A DNA stretch of 64,000 nt, taken from contig CM043969.1 of assembly GCA_014529385.2 (NCBI GenBank), positions 20,302,946-20,366,945 of the forward strand, written 5' to 3'. Below are positions 12,145 through 25,982 of this stretch, piece by piece. Source of the DNA: Adiantum capillus-veneris. Its lineage: Eukaryota; Streptophyta; Polypodiopsida; Polypodiales; Pteridaceae. The notes beneath the pieces are model-generated. The model searched no databases. It had not been told where the DNA came from and worked only from the letters and a program-made list of their open reading frames with translations. Numbering within the stretch: position 1 is the first letter of the stretch; each line of letters opens with the position of its first letter. Made by a program: the position numbers and the translations under genes.

Positions 12145-12652
12145 TGTTAAGTATGGAGCCTGATTTACCCTTGTAATTTTCTGTGGTAAAAGCGCACATT
12201 TGTAAGGCCCCCATTATGAGGAGAAGCCATCGTGCGTGAAGGAAAATCACTCATCGGAAAGAAAAATTTTCACGGACAAGAATCAGGGGCAACTTTAGGG
12301 GCCTCTCCGCCCCCGAGACTTTTTTTTCCCTAGTCGGAATATTCCTTTTCGCCGGAATATTATGGCCGGACAGCGGCCGGAAAGTGGTCGGAAAACAAGC
12401 GGTCGGTTGGCTGGTGGCCGGTAGTCAAGGGCCGATGGCCGGTGGTCAAAAGTCAATGGCCGGTGACCGGTGGTCGGAAGTCAATGGCTGGTGGCTGGTG
12501 GCCGAATTCAATGGCCGGTGGCTGAATTCAAAAGCGGACTTGTCTTCTCAAGGGCGGCCACACATGGGCGGATTTGACGGTCCGATTTGGACTTATTCGC
12601 ACAAGGGCGGCTACACATGGCTGTCTCTCATAAGAGAGGGCAGCCCTTTTGG

Positions 12653-12663
12653 CCTATAAAAGG
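12653..12663 (+). promoter_or_regulatory. LTR TATA box
   Basis: CCTATAAAAGG within the copia 3' LTR, about 365 bp from its end; a transcription start about 30 bp downstream would be typical. Inferred from sequence only. Confidence 0.5.
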
Positions 12664-12861
12664 AGGCCATTTCTACACACATTTCATAGTGTGAAGTTGA
12701 TGCAACAAGGTGAGTGTGACGTGGTGAGAGTGAAGCAAAGCAGGAGCTCCATTAAGCGTATAATCCCTTTGTAAACTACTTCTTGTTTTGAAGTACTAAA
12801 GCCATTGAGTGGCTGCTTTCCTGTGGACGTAGCCCACATTCGGTGAACCACGTATATCGTG

Positions 12862-12865
<4 letters not shown>

Positions 12866-12928
<63 letters not shown>
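12866..12928. repeat. (CT)n microsatellite in copia LTR
   Basis: About 31 uninterrupted CT units. Confidence 0.95.
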
Positions 12929-12932
<4 letters not shown>

Positions 12933-13020
12933 TACTCTATAATCTTGTGTATGTAAATATGTCTCTCTCCATTAAGTAATCTACTCAATTATCTATTTAG
13001 CTACGTCTTATTTCCTAACA

Positions 13021-14740
13021 TATATCATTCCATCTCAAGGTTGCATCCATTTGTAACTAGGAGAAACTTATGTTTGATATGAAAATAAACCTTACAAGTA
13101 TGGAATGGAGAATTCATGGATGTGCAAGAAATATCTTGGTCTTGGCACCCATGTTTGCCTAAATCATTTATTTTTGTGTTCTTCATGTAAAAGAGTTTTA
13201 GAACCTACAAGTCTTTGAAAGGAAAAATATAAAGTCTAATTGTTTGCATTGGGAGAAAAGAAATCATGGACTTTGAATTGTGTGAGAGACCTTGTTTGTG
13301 GAGGAAAATGTTTGAATCAAGAATGGTTATTTTACATCCTCCATGTACGAGAGTTTTGGAAACTAAAATATGCTGCGAGGAAAACCATGGAGTCTAAGTG
13401 CATGTATTGAGATGTCAATCTATGCATGCATATCTTTATTAGGGTCTACGCATAATTGGATGATTTTGGATGTTAATTTCTCCAATTTGGTATAAAATAA
13501 GATATTTAATGTTTTCTTATAAGTAGTATTTATTTGATTATATATGTTTTTAGCCTAATTTCTTGAACATCAAATTGAACCTTCTATGTTGCAATGGAGA
13601 AGTACTTAGATAAATTTTTATGTAAACACGTTTGCTTACCCTTCACTAATTGTAGCTTAGATAAGAAGTGGACTTTGCATTCCTCCATAGCCTATCATAG
13701 ACAAAAGCACCTTGAAACAAGACCTCCTATGTTGCAATTGACATATGCTACACATTTTATTAATGGCTTGTACCTTAAGTGAAGAATTTCTAGATTAGAG
13801 GTGTGTGTTGCTTTGATGTCATGCACACGTGGGTTTATTTCTCAATGGGTGCTAGCTTGGACAAGTGGTGGACCTTGAACTTAAAATTCAGGTACCCCAT
13901 TTGACCTTAGCTTGAACAAGTTGTGGGCCTTCAAACCAATGTTTGCATGTTAAGATAAGTTGTAGGTAGGACAATAGAGTATAAACAATGAAAATGGAAT
14001 CAGTGTACTAGTCTCTTGATGGTGCAACCACCCAAAACCATAATTTTTCTTGGACAATGTTTCTTTCAAATGTTTAGTCTAGTACAAAACGTTAACACCT
14101 TGTACATGATATATTGAAAGCTGTCCAATCTGGGAATTGGGATTTCACCACTTTAGCTAGTATGGTATTTAATGGAAAAGTAAAGGTTTGATATGGTTTT
14201 CATCGCCTAAAGCCTCAAGATCAGCTAAGATCTTGCCACTTAAGTGTTTTGAATGAACCGATTTTGGCATCAATAGAGAGAGAGAAGGGAGTTGCCTAGA
14301 GTCATGCATATTGGGAACTATATTGCAATAGTATGTGCAAGTATGTGCATGATAATAATCATGGTTTAATAGATTAAAAATCCCAGAAAGAAGAAAATTA
14401 CATGCACATATAGATTTTATTGCATTCATTGTTTTTATGGTACTTTCAACTCCACGCTCCTTTTGGCCAACTTGGCTCTTTGGTATCCAGATTTGTCGAG
14501 ATTTATGATTCTGACCTATTGTTCTTTTCTTTTGGCCTTCTTTGGTTGTGACTGAAGCTGCTATTCATGGTGATGACCTAAGTTTTTGGTAGGGAATGTC
14601 ATAAGAATCATCATTGTTATTTCTATCCTCAGCAATATTGCATTCTAGCACTTTTCCTTTGTGGTTTGGCTGGTTAGGGAAAGTTACTGTCTGCTTGCTC
14701 TTGGTTTTTTGTTTTTGGGATGAATTTGGTATCCAGTTGA
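13021..14740. other. AT-rich spacer, no gene recognised
   Basis: Short frames only. Contains two dispersed satellite-core copies (13853-13875 and 13909-13932). Confidence 0.5.
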
Positions 14741-17700
14741 TCAGAGCGTTGGTAGCTGTGTTCTTCTTGGCTGAGTTTTTTCTTCAGGTTTGGGAGCCAC
14801 ATATGATGATGCTTGTTGTAGTTGCATTTCCACTGAGGATTTTGAAATCCACTTCTGATGCACTTTATTCTTGTCGCAGTGGCATTGGTTCCTGGGTTTT
14901 TGATATGTACAATCATAAAACCGTGCATTAGTTAAAGTTTTGTTCTTGTCACCTGTTGGGTTGTCTGGATATCCATTGTCGATATCTTCTTGAAGCTCCA
15001 AGTGTTCTACAGATTCATAGAACTCATCTCCTTCTTTGTCTTCGTTCTTGGATCACACTTAGTACAAAGCAAGGAATGATATCATAGCCATTTTCATCAC
15101 AAAACTTTGTTGTTGGATCATCTTGAATAGCGCATACATCTAGAGTAGCCAAGATGTGTTCCCATTCAAGTGGCTCTAATTCTTCCTCAGGAAAAGGTTC
15201 CATGATATAATCTGTATCTTCAATTTCCCTTTCTAGGATGCCTTCCTCTTGCTTTAAGCTTCCGCATTATGAAGCTCCACATATCCACAATTCTTTAGGC
15301 TTACCCAACCATCATGAAATTTTTGATCTTGCTATAGTAGCAGAATCAAACTCCTCCATAGGTGTTCTCATCATGTCTAACTATGGTCCTTAAGATTTAT
15401 CCTTGTCGTGGTTTTCATATGTCTCACGTAGATATGATCATATCCCCAATCTTGGACCATTTTCAGTTGTCGCATGAATGGTCTTCTTAGAATGATGTCA
15501 TAGTTGTTCTTATTGCCAAAATCAACAATAATAAAGGTTTTCTCATATTCAATTCCACAAGAAGTAACAATTGCTTTTTCTAGCTATCCTATGGGGTCTT
15601 TCCATGTGTCCGTCTGTAAGCTGCAATCTCATCCTTGTAGCCCTCACTGTCGGTTTTTCCCATTTTTACCAGACCTCTTTTGTTGCGATGGAAACACCGG
15701 CTCCACTGTCAAGGATTGCCATGGTTTTTACACCTTGGAATTCCACGGGAAGAGTGGTGTTCCCATTTTCTCCTTCATAATACTCTCCAACTTTGTTTAA
15801 CAACATTGGCCTGGTGTTTAGCTGAGGCATTTCTAGCTCTTTGATCCCTTCCTCGATTTGAGTCATTGGTTTTTGAACACCAAATTTCTCTAGGCATTTT
15901 CCCACAATAGTCCACATGTTTGGTCATATTCTGAGCAACTCGGCTAACGTTATCGTACAAGTGACTGGTGTTGACAAAATGTTTATCAGTCCTTTTGAAT
16001 CTATGAACTTGTTGGGAGAGAGTCTCTGTGACAGGACTGCAAAAACCTTTGACTTGGCCTCATGCTCTCCCGTATAGGATGGTAGTGTTCTTAGCAAATG
16101 GGGTTCGCTGTCCATAGACTGTACAAATCCTTTGTCTCCCCAATACAATTCTATTTCTAGATTCATTTGAGAGCCAGCCTCAAATTCCTATATTGGTGGA
16201 AGAGACACTCCTCTCCCATCACTTGTCTAGTTTACTCGTCTACTTTGATCACTTGCTTCATTGGCCTTTCTGACTTGTTTTCACAATTCATCAAGAACAT
16301 CTATTTGTTTACAGCTATCAGGTATAGGTATGTGCAATCCCTTAGAAGAGTTACCCATGGTACTCAGTACTATCCTTGGTTCTAACGTGGGGTGCTTGAG
16401 CTTTTGTCTATGCTCGTGACTGGAATCTAGCTCTTCTCGTTCCTTGCTTGGTTGGATTATTGGTGTAGGTGGGCCATGGATGACACCCTTAGGTTTTCCA
16501 ACTGGTGCTTCTAGTAAAGCTTGGGCTTTTTGAATCATTTTCTTTCACATTTCAAGCTTGTCCTTTTCTAGTTCCACATATGGATATGTCATCCATCTAT
16601 GTTCTTGGGTTTGGTTGTTTTTGAGCCGTGTTTCATAGGTGTTTAACAGGGCGTCTAAATGCTCATTAGCCTTCTCGACCAACACTGATCCTCCCGAACT
16701 AGCACTTCTCGGTTTCTCATATGTCGATGGTTATTTTGTAGGTTGAGACATCTGCGTAAGAGAAGGTGCAACCATTTCTTCATGTTGTCTTATCTTCTCT
16801 TCAGCTTGGGTAAGCTTCTCAGCCAGGGACTTTTTCTCTTGTTCCCTATATGCTTCTAGCCTAGTCTTTCTAGCTTTCTAATTATTTTGTTTGTTCTTGG
16901 TTTTTTGACTAGGTGCATTGGTCTTTGGGGCAGTTCTCTCTGGACTCGTGTCAATTTCCATTTTCTCTGTCTCTGGGTTCTCATCAGCTTCCTTTTGAGC
17001 TTGCGCTCTTGTAAATACATGATTTGGTACAATGTTTTCATTTTCCGAGCTACTAGGTAGTTGAAAAATTCTTGAGACATTTTCTGAGCTACTAGGCCAC
17101 AATGAAGACAATAGGTATTCGCTTGGGTGATCTCCATCTGAGGACATTCTTTGACCAAGTTGTTTCCATGGCTTTTGTGACAATTTGCCTCTAGTTGAGG
17201 AGATTCTTCTTGCAATTCCTCTTGGCTATAAGCAAGCTCTGACCTAGCTAAGTCTCTATTCACAATGAACCGTAATGTCCTTTCTTCCATCTCATACCTT
17301 CTTTCTTGAGGTCAAAACGCAAGAAGTGGAGGTTGTACCGGCCTCACCTTTCCCTTTCTTTCTCTCATCTTCTATTGCTTTGAAGGCCAGTACCCACTTT
17401 GGTTGCTATAATACATTATAGCTAGTACTAATGCTTGTTTATTAGATACTTCCATCATTTGCGTATATCTCATGTCTACAGGCATTCTAGCACCTGGCAT
17501 TGGAGGTTATTGTCCAAAGTCAAGCTGTGGACTTGCAACTCCTACTGGTCCTGGCGCACTCCCCATAGCATATCTAGGTGGAGTAGGTGTATCGGAATAG
17601 GTTGTACATACCTTTGGTTATAGTAACACCCTTTCATTGTATGGTTTGTCCATTTTCTCTCAATTTTGCACCATAGAGACTCTTGGAGGTCAGATTTAAT

Positions 17701-18233
17701 AAGAGGAGCAAGTCTCTGAGCTAATCCTTCTATAAGCTTCATTTTATCACTAGATACCTCTAGCTTTATTGTGGGTTGGGTTCTTGGGGAATCAGTCCTT
17801 TGAGAAGACGTGTCACTCTCACTCTCAGTATCATGTCTTCTTTGATTTGGATAGGAGTAAGTTATAGGGGGTGGTGATGGTACATATGGTTCTTGAGAAG
17901 GCATGTCTACCCTCTCTGTGATAATTTCATCTCTCGTTATTGCTCTAGAAGTAATCCAAGTGGCTCCTTCTTTGGAATTCTTGTAGGAATTCTCGTGTTT
18001 GGTGGAGATATCTGTGGTCCTTCCTTGACCAAATATCCACGTCTTTCTAGTGCGTTGTGTGGTTTTGTGTCAAAATGTGGATAGATTGGCATTTCATCAC
18101 TTCTAGCTTGGCTTGCCATACCTCTGGTCATATCTACAAAAGGATTGGTAGATAGTCTTTCCATCCTGATGATCTTAGCTTTCTTGATGTCAGGCCCACT
18201 CAATACTCTCAAGATAGTCCTTAACAAGCCCAC
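14741..18233 (-). pseudogene. Minus-strand Ty3/gypsy gag-protease remnant
   Basis: Read on the minus strand from 18233 downward, broken frames give a Gag-like region (17542-18233, with TKPHNALERRGYLVKEGP and, further on, Ser/Thr-rich linker), a Cys-containing stretch near 17080-17180, TPVTCTITLAELLRI at 15924-15980, and a retropepsin domain (15666-15917) with KVGEYYEGENGNTTLPVEF followed by AILDSGAGVSIATKEVW. Downstream, text homologous to the protease C-terminus (YDIILRRPFMRQ) appears near 15450-15510. The same segments occur in the plus-strand gypsy element at 56500-58140, so both belong to one family. There are many frameshifts and stops, and no RT or integrase was seen, so the 3' half is missing. 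Confidence 0.8.
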
Positions 18234-18242
18234 CTTGGCTTA

Positions 18243-18950
18243 GTGCAAGTTATCCCTTTTTGCCCTTGATCAAGTCTCTCATAAGTCAGGAATTTGCGAC
18301 TCTTTTGGTCTTTGGAAACTAGTTCTGGATACCCTAAAAGTTTGGATTAAGGAAACCTGGGTCCTATTGCCCGCAAGCTTTTCTCCTGGCTATACCTGAC
18401 TCAATTTGAAGTTGTCTATAAAAGTTAGAGAAATTTTGGTGAACTGCACTTGAAACAGCACTCAAAACAGTTTCAAGATCAAGGATTTTTGCTTGTATCT
18501 TGATCAAATGTGACCCAAATAATTTGAAACTTGGTCACTAGGTTTAATTTATGCTGACAAACACTTTTGTGAGCTTAGATGTAACTTTTGACCTCTAATT
18601 TGGTACTTGAGACATTATACGCGTATATTGTCTATGTGCTCAAAATTTGACAAAATTTGGTATGTGAGCTCTCCTCATTAGGAGAAATATGGACTTTGCA
18701 TGGGCCTTGTAATCCTAATTTTAAGGGATTAAGGATGATGCTGTGTATGGTTAAGGGGACAAGGGCATTCAAGAAGTTAGTTTTGAGTAGGCTTTCTTAG
18801 CCATTTTTTGAGACACATGTAGGATGTGGACCTAGGAGGTCACTTTCTCTCTCTAGATTTTTGAAAGTGAAGAGAGTAAAGGGGTGTGGCCACATCAGCA
18901 AAAACGTAGGTCACTAAGAGACAAAATTTGACTTTAAAAAAAATAAGCTA
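18243..18950 (-). other. Probable gypsy leader with palindrome at 18611-18632
   Basis: Non-coding sequence next to the gag start of the minus-strand element. The text around 18565-18632 (GATGTAACTTTTGACCTC then a 22-bp imperfect palindrome with half-site GACATTATACG) recurs at 24560-24613. This suggests that 18.2-18.9 and 23.7-24.9 kb are parts of the same leader type. Confidence 0.5.
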
Positions 18951-19072
18951 TTTCTACTTATTTTTGACTTAAAATTCCTCCCCAACATATATACATATCA
19001 AAAAATCATTTTTTGACCTTTTTTAAACCTACAAGCACTGAAAGTCCACTTTTTCAAAAAAAAAACCCAAAA

Positions 19073-19250
19073 AGAAAACCTTTGTTCTCTTCTCCTCCTC
19101 CCTCTTCTCTTCCTCTCCTCTCCCTCCCTATCGCCTTCTCTCCTCCTCCTCCCCTCTCTCTCCCTCTCCCCTCATGCCCCCTTCTCTCCTTCTCCTCCCC
19201 TCTCTCTTCCTCTCCCTCCCCCCCCTCTCTTTTCATCCTTTGCTTCCTCA
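19073..19250. repeat. Pyrimidine-rich low-complexity tract
   Basis: Nearly pure C/T on the plus strand (CTCCTCCTCCC-like). Long Pro/Ser/Leu frames here are compositional artefacts. Confidence 0.85.
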
Positions 19251-19423
19251 TGTAATAGCTTCCATGGTGCTCACGCACATCACAAATCGTATGGCTCCAC
19301 CAGCATGTACTCCACACAACAAAAGCGTACATATTTTCTTGTCCGCGGTGTTTGCACCAAAGGCCGCATGTGAGGGTGAGTAGAGGTCATCCCAGGAATG
19401 TCCTACCGTTGGTGAGATGAATA

Positions 19424-19700
19424 TTGATGGCTCTTCAATATCTTGGGAGGGGAGAAGTAGGTTTGTTAGGCTATTGCAACTGGTTGTGTATGGGTGCAAG
19501 TGCTTCTTTGCATTTGTGGATGCACGAATGTCAAGCTCTTCAGCTCAAAATAGTGGCATTACAAGAAAGTATTGTTTCTTCAAAGAGGGAGGTTGAAACT
19601 CTCTAGCAACAATTGCAAGAAAAGGATGTGTACAATATTATGAAGCTTGCCAATACCATCACATATTTGAAAGAAACACCCCTCGGTGCAAGGTAACAAT
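19424..19700 (+). pseudogene. Fragment with coiled-coil text, unknown
   Basis: The frame from 19424 reads a heptad-like segment (LQLKIVALQESIVSSKREVETL), is cut by TAG at 19604, then continues QQLQEKDVYNIMKLANT in the same frame until about 19696. The TAG is one change from CAG within a Gln-rich run. It looks like the remnant of a coiled-coil protein or an exon of one, with no recognised family. A separate frame at 20111-20407 (98 codons, His/Asn-rich) follows and may be chance. Confidence 0.25.
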
Positions 19701-20410
19701 ATACTTCTTACTTTGTTTGTGTTCTTCTTATCATAGACTTTGAAGTCTAAGGTCTTGCCTCTACTTGTTTTGTACTGCTTGGCACAAAGGTTGCTTTTGT
19801 GCACAAATAGTGAAAAATTGCAGGTTAGAGAGGTCAAGTGTCACTACTTTTCCTCTAAAACAACCTTCTTTGTTACATCTTGCAGGTAGGTGTGTCAAAA
19901 CCATGCTTATTAGAGGTGGGTAATCTCATACTAATGTATAATCTAGGATTCTTTATTCCCAGTTGGATGAAAATACTTGCAAATTTGTACAACATATACT
20001 TAACAAGTGTCTTTATTATATAGCTTGCAAATGTTAACCTCATATATGTTTTTGTTTGAATAACATGTCTCTAACACGTCATGATACAAGGTGACCTCTT
20101 ACTATGCTAGTTGAGTGGCGCTGTTTGTAAGAATGGCTCAAGGAACTGGCATAACATGAATCTTTTACAGTGGCACAAAGCTCTCCTCAATCAATGTGAC
20201 TCCCACTACAACAAAAATCATTATGCTAACATGGAGATATCCCTAGTAGGACAATACAACAACTTTTCACCAGCAACACACCCTTTCCTAGCACGAGGGC
20301 ACCCCCTCCAAGGATATTTTTATGTGATAGGTCACCCCATGAGCATACCCTTTCATGGAATGGATGTAAGAACTATGACCGCACTACCCCTTGGAAGTTG
20401 TTCATGAATG

Positions 20411-23400
20411 TATGTTTATCAAAATTAATGAGAAAAAATTTGGACTTTTTTGTTTATTTACATGTAAGAGCACTCTAGGTCTACCACATTTTAAATTGTT
20501 TGATAATTTAAATAAGATTTGCAGTCATTTAAAGTGTGAATTTGTTTTTGTTTAGTAAGATTGTACATGAGAAGACATGATAAAGTACAAGTGATCTTAA
20601 TGGAATAAACCTCGATGAGATTCCTACCATGAACTTGTGACACCATACCTCTCCTTGAACCCTTTGATTTTTATTGTTGTGGGAAGTCCAAGGGGGGCCT
20701 ATTTTTAAATTTGTAGCAATAACATTTTTTTGAAGGATTTTTTGGTTATTTTAAAGTTTGTACACAGTTTAGGAGTTCATTCTGATTGTTTTTCTTCAGT
20801 TTCAAATTTTGACCCAGAGCACTCCTTGGAAGCCACTTTTAAAGGTGTTAGGTCGAGATTTTGCGAAAGTTTTGTATGTAGGAAATACAGTCCTTAACAA
20901 AATGAAAAACATTGGCCCTTTGAGTATTTTCATATTCCATGGTTTTAATGCTTGTTGGAACCCGTAGATTAAGGAGAAAGTAAGAAATGTCTGTTTTACA
21001 TCATTTTTTTATAAATTTTCAACTTCCACATTAATCTTTTAAGAATCTAAGCAAGGTATGATTTTTTTGCATCACACAATGGTCGAAGAGCGCGACGAGA
21101 TAAACAAATTCATGTGAGACAAGCCCGGATAGATTTGGAGCCGATTGGAAGCTAGAAGCTGTTGAAAACAACCTAAAAGTGCAACACTTAAAAAAAAAAG
21201 AAACTTAAACCTTGTAGCATGGGCTCCAAGAATGTTTGGCCATTTTGCACGCCCTTGTGGCCCCTCTTGTTGAGGGTCCCTAGGGCTTTATGACAAATAA
21301 GGGATTTTTTGAATGCATGGCCATGAGATAGAGGTGTAGTGTTTGGTGTACACAGAGAAACCTCTCCCCTCTCCCCTCCCTTTTTGCTCTATGTTCAAAG
21401 GTTCTAAGCATTCACTATGTAAAGTTTTCCTATATCATGTGCGTGCACCAGAATGGATTAAAAGATATCCCTTATAGGCCTTCTCTACACATGTTTCTGT
21501 AACTTTACAAGAATATTAAATCCCTTCTGCTGGACACATGTGTAATGTTACATATAATTTATTGAACTCCTTACGTCAAACGCCTCACAAATCCTATGCA
21601 CTAAACATTCAATACTAGAAATTGACCAAACAAGGAGCCAATTTTTACTTCCTTGTGTCCACATCGTGCTCTTGGGAATGCTTTGGTTAAGCCATTTCTT
21701 TGGTATTTGAAACCACATGAGAGCCCTATTGTTATAGTATCCAACCAAAGGTTTCTTGATTAGCAATTTACATAGGCTTGAGTGGTACAACATCTCTTTT
21801 ATGTTAACAATGCATGAATCTATAATTTATGTTTACACTTTCTCTATCCAAATGAGCTACATAGTAAAAATCAAATCTGCAATTAAACAATTAAGTTCAC
21901 AAGGTGATAGCTATTGGTATCATCTTTAGCAATACCAAAGAAATAGCTACCAATAGCTAATGAATAGGGATATTTAAGAAGATTTGATACCAAAAACTTT
22001 CCAACACTACTCAAAAAGGCGGAAACTCAAAAACTTTACAATATATGTATGCTGAACACGAATCAGTAATAACTCACCCCTATACATGACACCTCCATCT
22101 CAATTTTTCATTTCTCTAAGTCAAGCTTAGCATAGGCATAGTATGGAAACAATAACATGTTGGAAAGCAAGAATTTATCTTTCTCAACTTGTGAAACGTT
22201 GCTAATGATATATATTCAACATCCCCAAATGAGGACATCTTAACAAAGGTTATGATCCACTTTAATAAGAATAACCATTAATGATTAAACTTAAATCAAA
22301 ATATTGCTTGAATTCCTTCAGGGTGTAGTGATTAAGACTTAAGACTTGAAACTCTTACAAACAAATCAAAATATCCATAAAGGTCAACAATATTTCTCAA
22401 ATCTATATGAAACTCTAGTAATCTAAATTAAATACTCTCACTCAATGCGACACCATTTAACAAAAAAACATATTTATATTGCATTTGTAGGGGAATCTAG
22501 CCTACTAAAAATAATTACAAACGGAGACAATGTTGTTGTTGTTAGGCTTCTCTTACAAGCATTTGTCTTCCTCATCTAGAGATTCATATACACTTGAGTA
22601 TTTGTGTGTCTATGACTCTAGGGAAGATAGTAGTACCTTATGGATGGCTTCTCGAAGAGATGCTAGAGAGTACCTATTGTTTCAAAATTCTATAAAAATC
22701 CTACTATTCTTATCAAAATCTTTTTACATGGTAGTGAAAGGTTTCTCATGGACCAAAAATAGAGTGACATGCTACACAACTATAGATGGCGCACCTAAGC
22801 CGTCAACAAAATAGCACCACTCAGTGTTATGAGGTGTGAAGCCTAAACATTAAAAGCCATAAAGAGGTTAATTCTCTCAAGCATGATAAACTTAAAGATG
22901 GGGATGATGTTAAACTGTGAATGTAAGCTACAAGGGTAGTTTTCTTACCATTCTATCTTTATGTTGGAGATGAGCCCTTGCAATGTCCATGCACTATTCA
23001 CACCTCTTGTTGTTGTGGTATGCAAGTCATGTGAGCTCATACTTTTGCCACCTTCGGGAGTAGAGGTTTCCATGTAGTTTGAGTGAATGAAAGTAGAAGG
23101 AGTAGAATATTGTTTCATGTCGTAATGGAGGTGAGAGAAGGGAGAAGAGCTTTCTTGGTGCTACAATGGAGGTGGGAGAAAGCTAGCAGAGAGATAATGC
23201 TCGACTATATGGGTGCATGTGATTGTTGCAACAATGGAGAGCTTGGAAAAGGGTTTGTAGAGAGAGAAAATCACTTTTTAGTTATAGAATAGGTTTGGAA
23301 AGACTTTGGAGGGTGGAAAATGATGTTTTGATTTTTTTTGAAAAAAAAATAAAATTTTGTTTTTAAGTGCACGCTTTTACTTTTGGAGGTCAAAAATGCT

Positions 23401-23760
23401 TTTTGAACCATGAAATAAGTTTGGGGACCTTTTAAGGAGGGAAACTTGAAATTTGAAATTTATATTGTATTTTTAAATCTGGGCCAAAAAGTGGGGGAAA
23501 AGAGGACAAAGTGGTCTCCCCCCCCCCCCTTTTCCCCTAGCCACCTCCCTTACCTTCTCACTAGGTAAGAGGCCATTAAGAGGTGTAAGGCTACCTTGTC
23601 CCCCTACTTTTTTGAGGGTATAGAGTGTGTCCACCACCCTCTTCCTATTGGCTGGCCTCTAATTAACCTTAATCCCAAAGGGCCCCTAGAGGGTTCATAT
23701 TTTTTATAATGTTGATGTCCTCTACCCACGGCCCATTTCAGTTTGTGAATTTAACCTTTA
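20411..23760. other. 3.3-kb AT-rich stretch without recognised genes
   Basis: Short frames only (for example 22530-22814), with no domain-like text. Includes a C-run near 23519-23530. May be further decayed retroelement leader, since the characteristic leader text resumes at about 23760. Confidence 0.4.
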
Positions 23761-23773
23761 TTTTGACACTTGA

Positions 23774-24895
23774 GACAATATACGTGTATAATGTCTTTTG
23801 TGGAAGAATGAGGTAACTTTTGTTTCATTGATTCCTTATCACTCAAGCAACTCTCAGCATGTTTCAGAATTCAATTTGGACATTTTTTGAGCAAGTTAAG
23901 ACCAATACAAGCCTCAATCTGCAGTTTTCTGTCTTTTGCTCTTTGCAAGCCCAAATGAGCTCCAAATTCAATGAAATTTTTGCTAGAGACTTCTTTTGTA
24001 CTCTAGGACACTGAGGTATACTCAAATGTCTGTTTTGACCCAGATCTGGCCTATGAGACATTATACGTGTGTAAAATCTTTTGGCTCAGAATGACATGAA
24101 ATTTTGCATACAGTCTTAAAACGTCATTTCCAACCCTCCTATGTGGTTAAAAGTGAAATTTGACTTTTAGATTTGGCCTTGAGACATTATAGACGTATAA
24201 AGTCTATGTGCTCAGAATTGGCCCAAATTTGGTCAGTAAGCTTGTCTTGTGGTGCTTAATACCCTGGTATGCTCAGATCTCAATTTTTCCCTCTAAAAGT
24301 GTCCTTTAGACATCATACGCATATGATGTTTAGCTGTTCAGAATGAAGTGAATTTCACTCCAGAGATTCCTCTCTATACTGGCTACTCATAGCAAGTTTC
24401 AGAATTGAATTTTGACACTTTTTGAGCAAGTTATGGCCAATACAAGCATTCACTTGCCTAGATGCATCTTATGGTCTTTGCAAGCCCAAAAGTGATCCAA
24501 ATTTGATGAAATTTGTCATGTATGCTTCCTAAATGCTGTAGATCACAAGGGTACACTTAGATGTAACTTTTGACCTCAGATATGGCCTTGAGACATTATA
24601 TGCGTATAAAGTCTTTTTGCTCAGATTTTAGTTATGTTTCTACCAGAGGTGCCGCTTAGTGTTAGATCAAGAATATGTGCTCACAACAAATTTTGGATGT
24701 CAAAATTAGACAAAATATTAGTTTTCACAAGGAAATCCCCTGAAAGAGTAAAATTCCTTAACTCTCAATCTATATGTCCAAATGACATGAAATTTGGTGG
24801 GTGTGCTAAACACAACATGGAAAAGATGGGTATAATGTCAAAAGTTCAAATTTGCTGCCAGAATCACCCCTCAGACATTATATGTGTATAATGTC
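23774..24895. repeat. Palindrome-bearing leader repeats (535-bp duplication)
   Basis: Six 22-bp dyads built on half-site GACATTATACG and its complement lie at 23774, 24057, 24183, 24309, 24592 and 24874. Spacings are 283, 126, 126, 283 and 282 bp. A longer duplication offset by 535 bp (GTTTCAGAAT at 23861 and 24396, with flanks) contains them. Most dyads have one to three mismatches; the core is (A/T)CGCGT or TACGTGTA-like. Each is preceded by text like CCTTGA and often followed by a TGCTCAGA motif. Related single dyads are at 18611 and 39883. Interpreted as the leader region of a gypsy family. Confidence 0.75.
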
Positions 24896-25183
24896 TGTTA
24901 ATGAATTTTTGGATAGAATTCATTCACAAGCATCCCCAAGTCTCTAGCACTGGTTTTCAATGGGTTAATTTTATTTGCAAGTTAATCAATTCGTGTTTTT
25001 TTGCTACAGGTGATGCTTTTTCGAGTTTATAGAAGCATGGATTCCACTCATATGTATGCTCTCTAAGGTGGCGTTGTGGTATGTTAAATAAGTACCGAGG
25101 GAAGGAGAGAGAAGAAGGATTAGACGGAGAGAGAAAAACATACTTGTGAAATAGAGATAGGATCGGGGTGTGAGAGTACCGAC

Positions 25184-25187
<4 letters not shown>

Positions 25188-25233
<46 letters not shown>
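25188..25233. repeat. (GA)n microsatellite
   Basis: About 23 uninterrupted GA units; the complementary CT reading gives a false Ser/Leu frame. Confidence 0.95.
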
Positions 25234-25235
<2 letters not shown>

Positions 25236-25240
25236 TGAGA

Positions 25241-25932
<692 letters not shown>

Positions 25933-25982
25933 TCCTGTTCATATGCGTGTGAAAAGGTTCCAAAGCCGGGTCCACAAATAAT

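Larger units (their letters stand above)
12145..13020 (+). repeat. Ty1/copia 3' LTR (876 bp)
   Basis: Begins TGTTAAG and ends CCTAACA, with TG...CA termini. Contains a GC-rich region of short GGCCGGTGG-type repeats (about 12360-12530), a TATA box (CCTATAAAAGG, 12653-12663) and a (CT)n run (about 12866-12928). The final 65 bp are shared with the 5' remnant. The TATA box makes this LTR a possible promoter facing right into 13 kb. Confidence 0.9.

Noticed and set aside
23774-24895. CRISPR-like array
   Set aside because: Repeats are palindromic but spaced 126 or 283 bp with related, not unique, spacers, in a plant retroelement leader.
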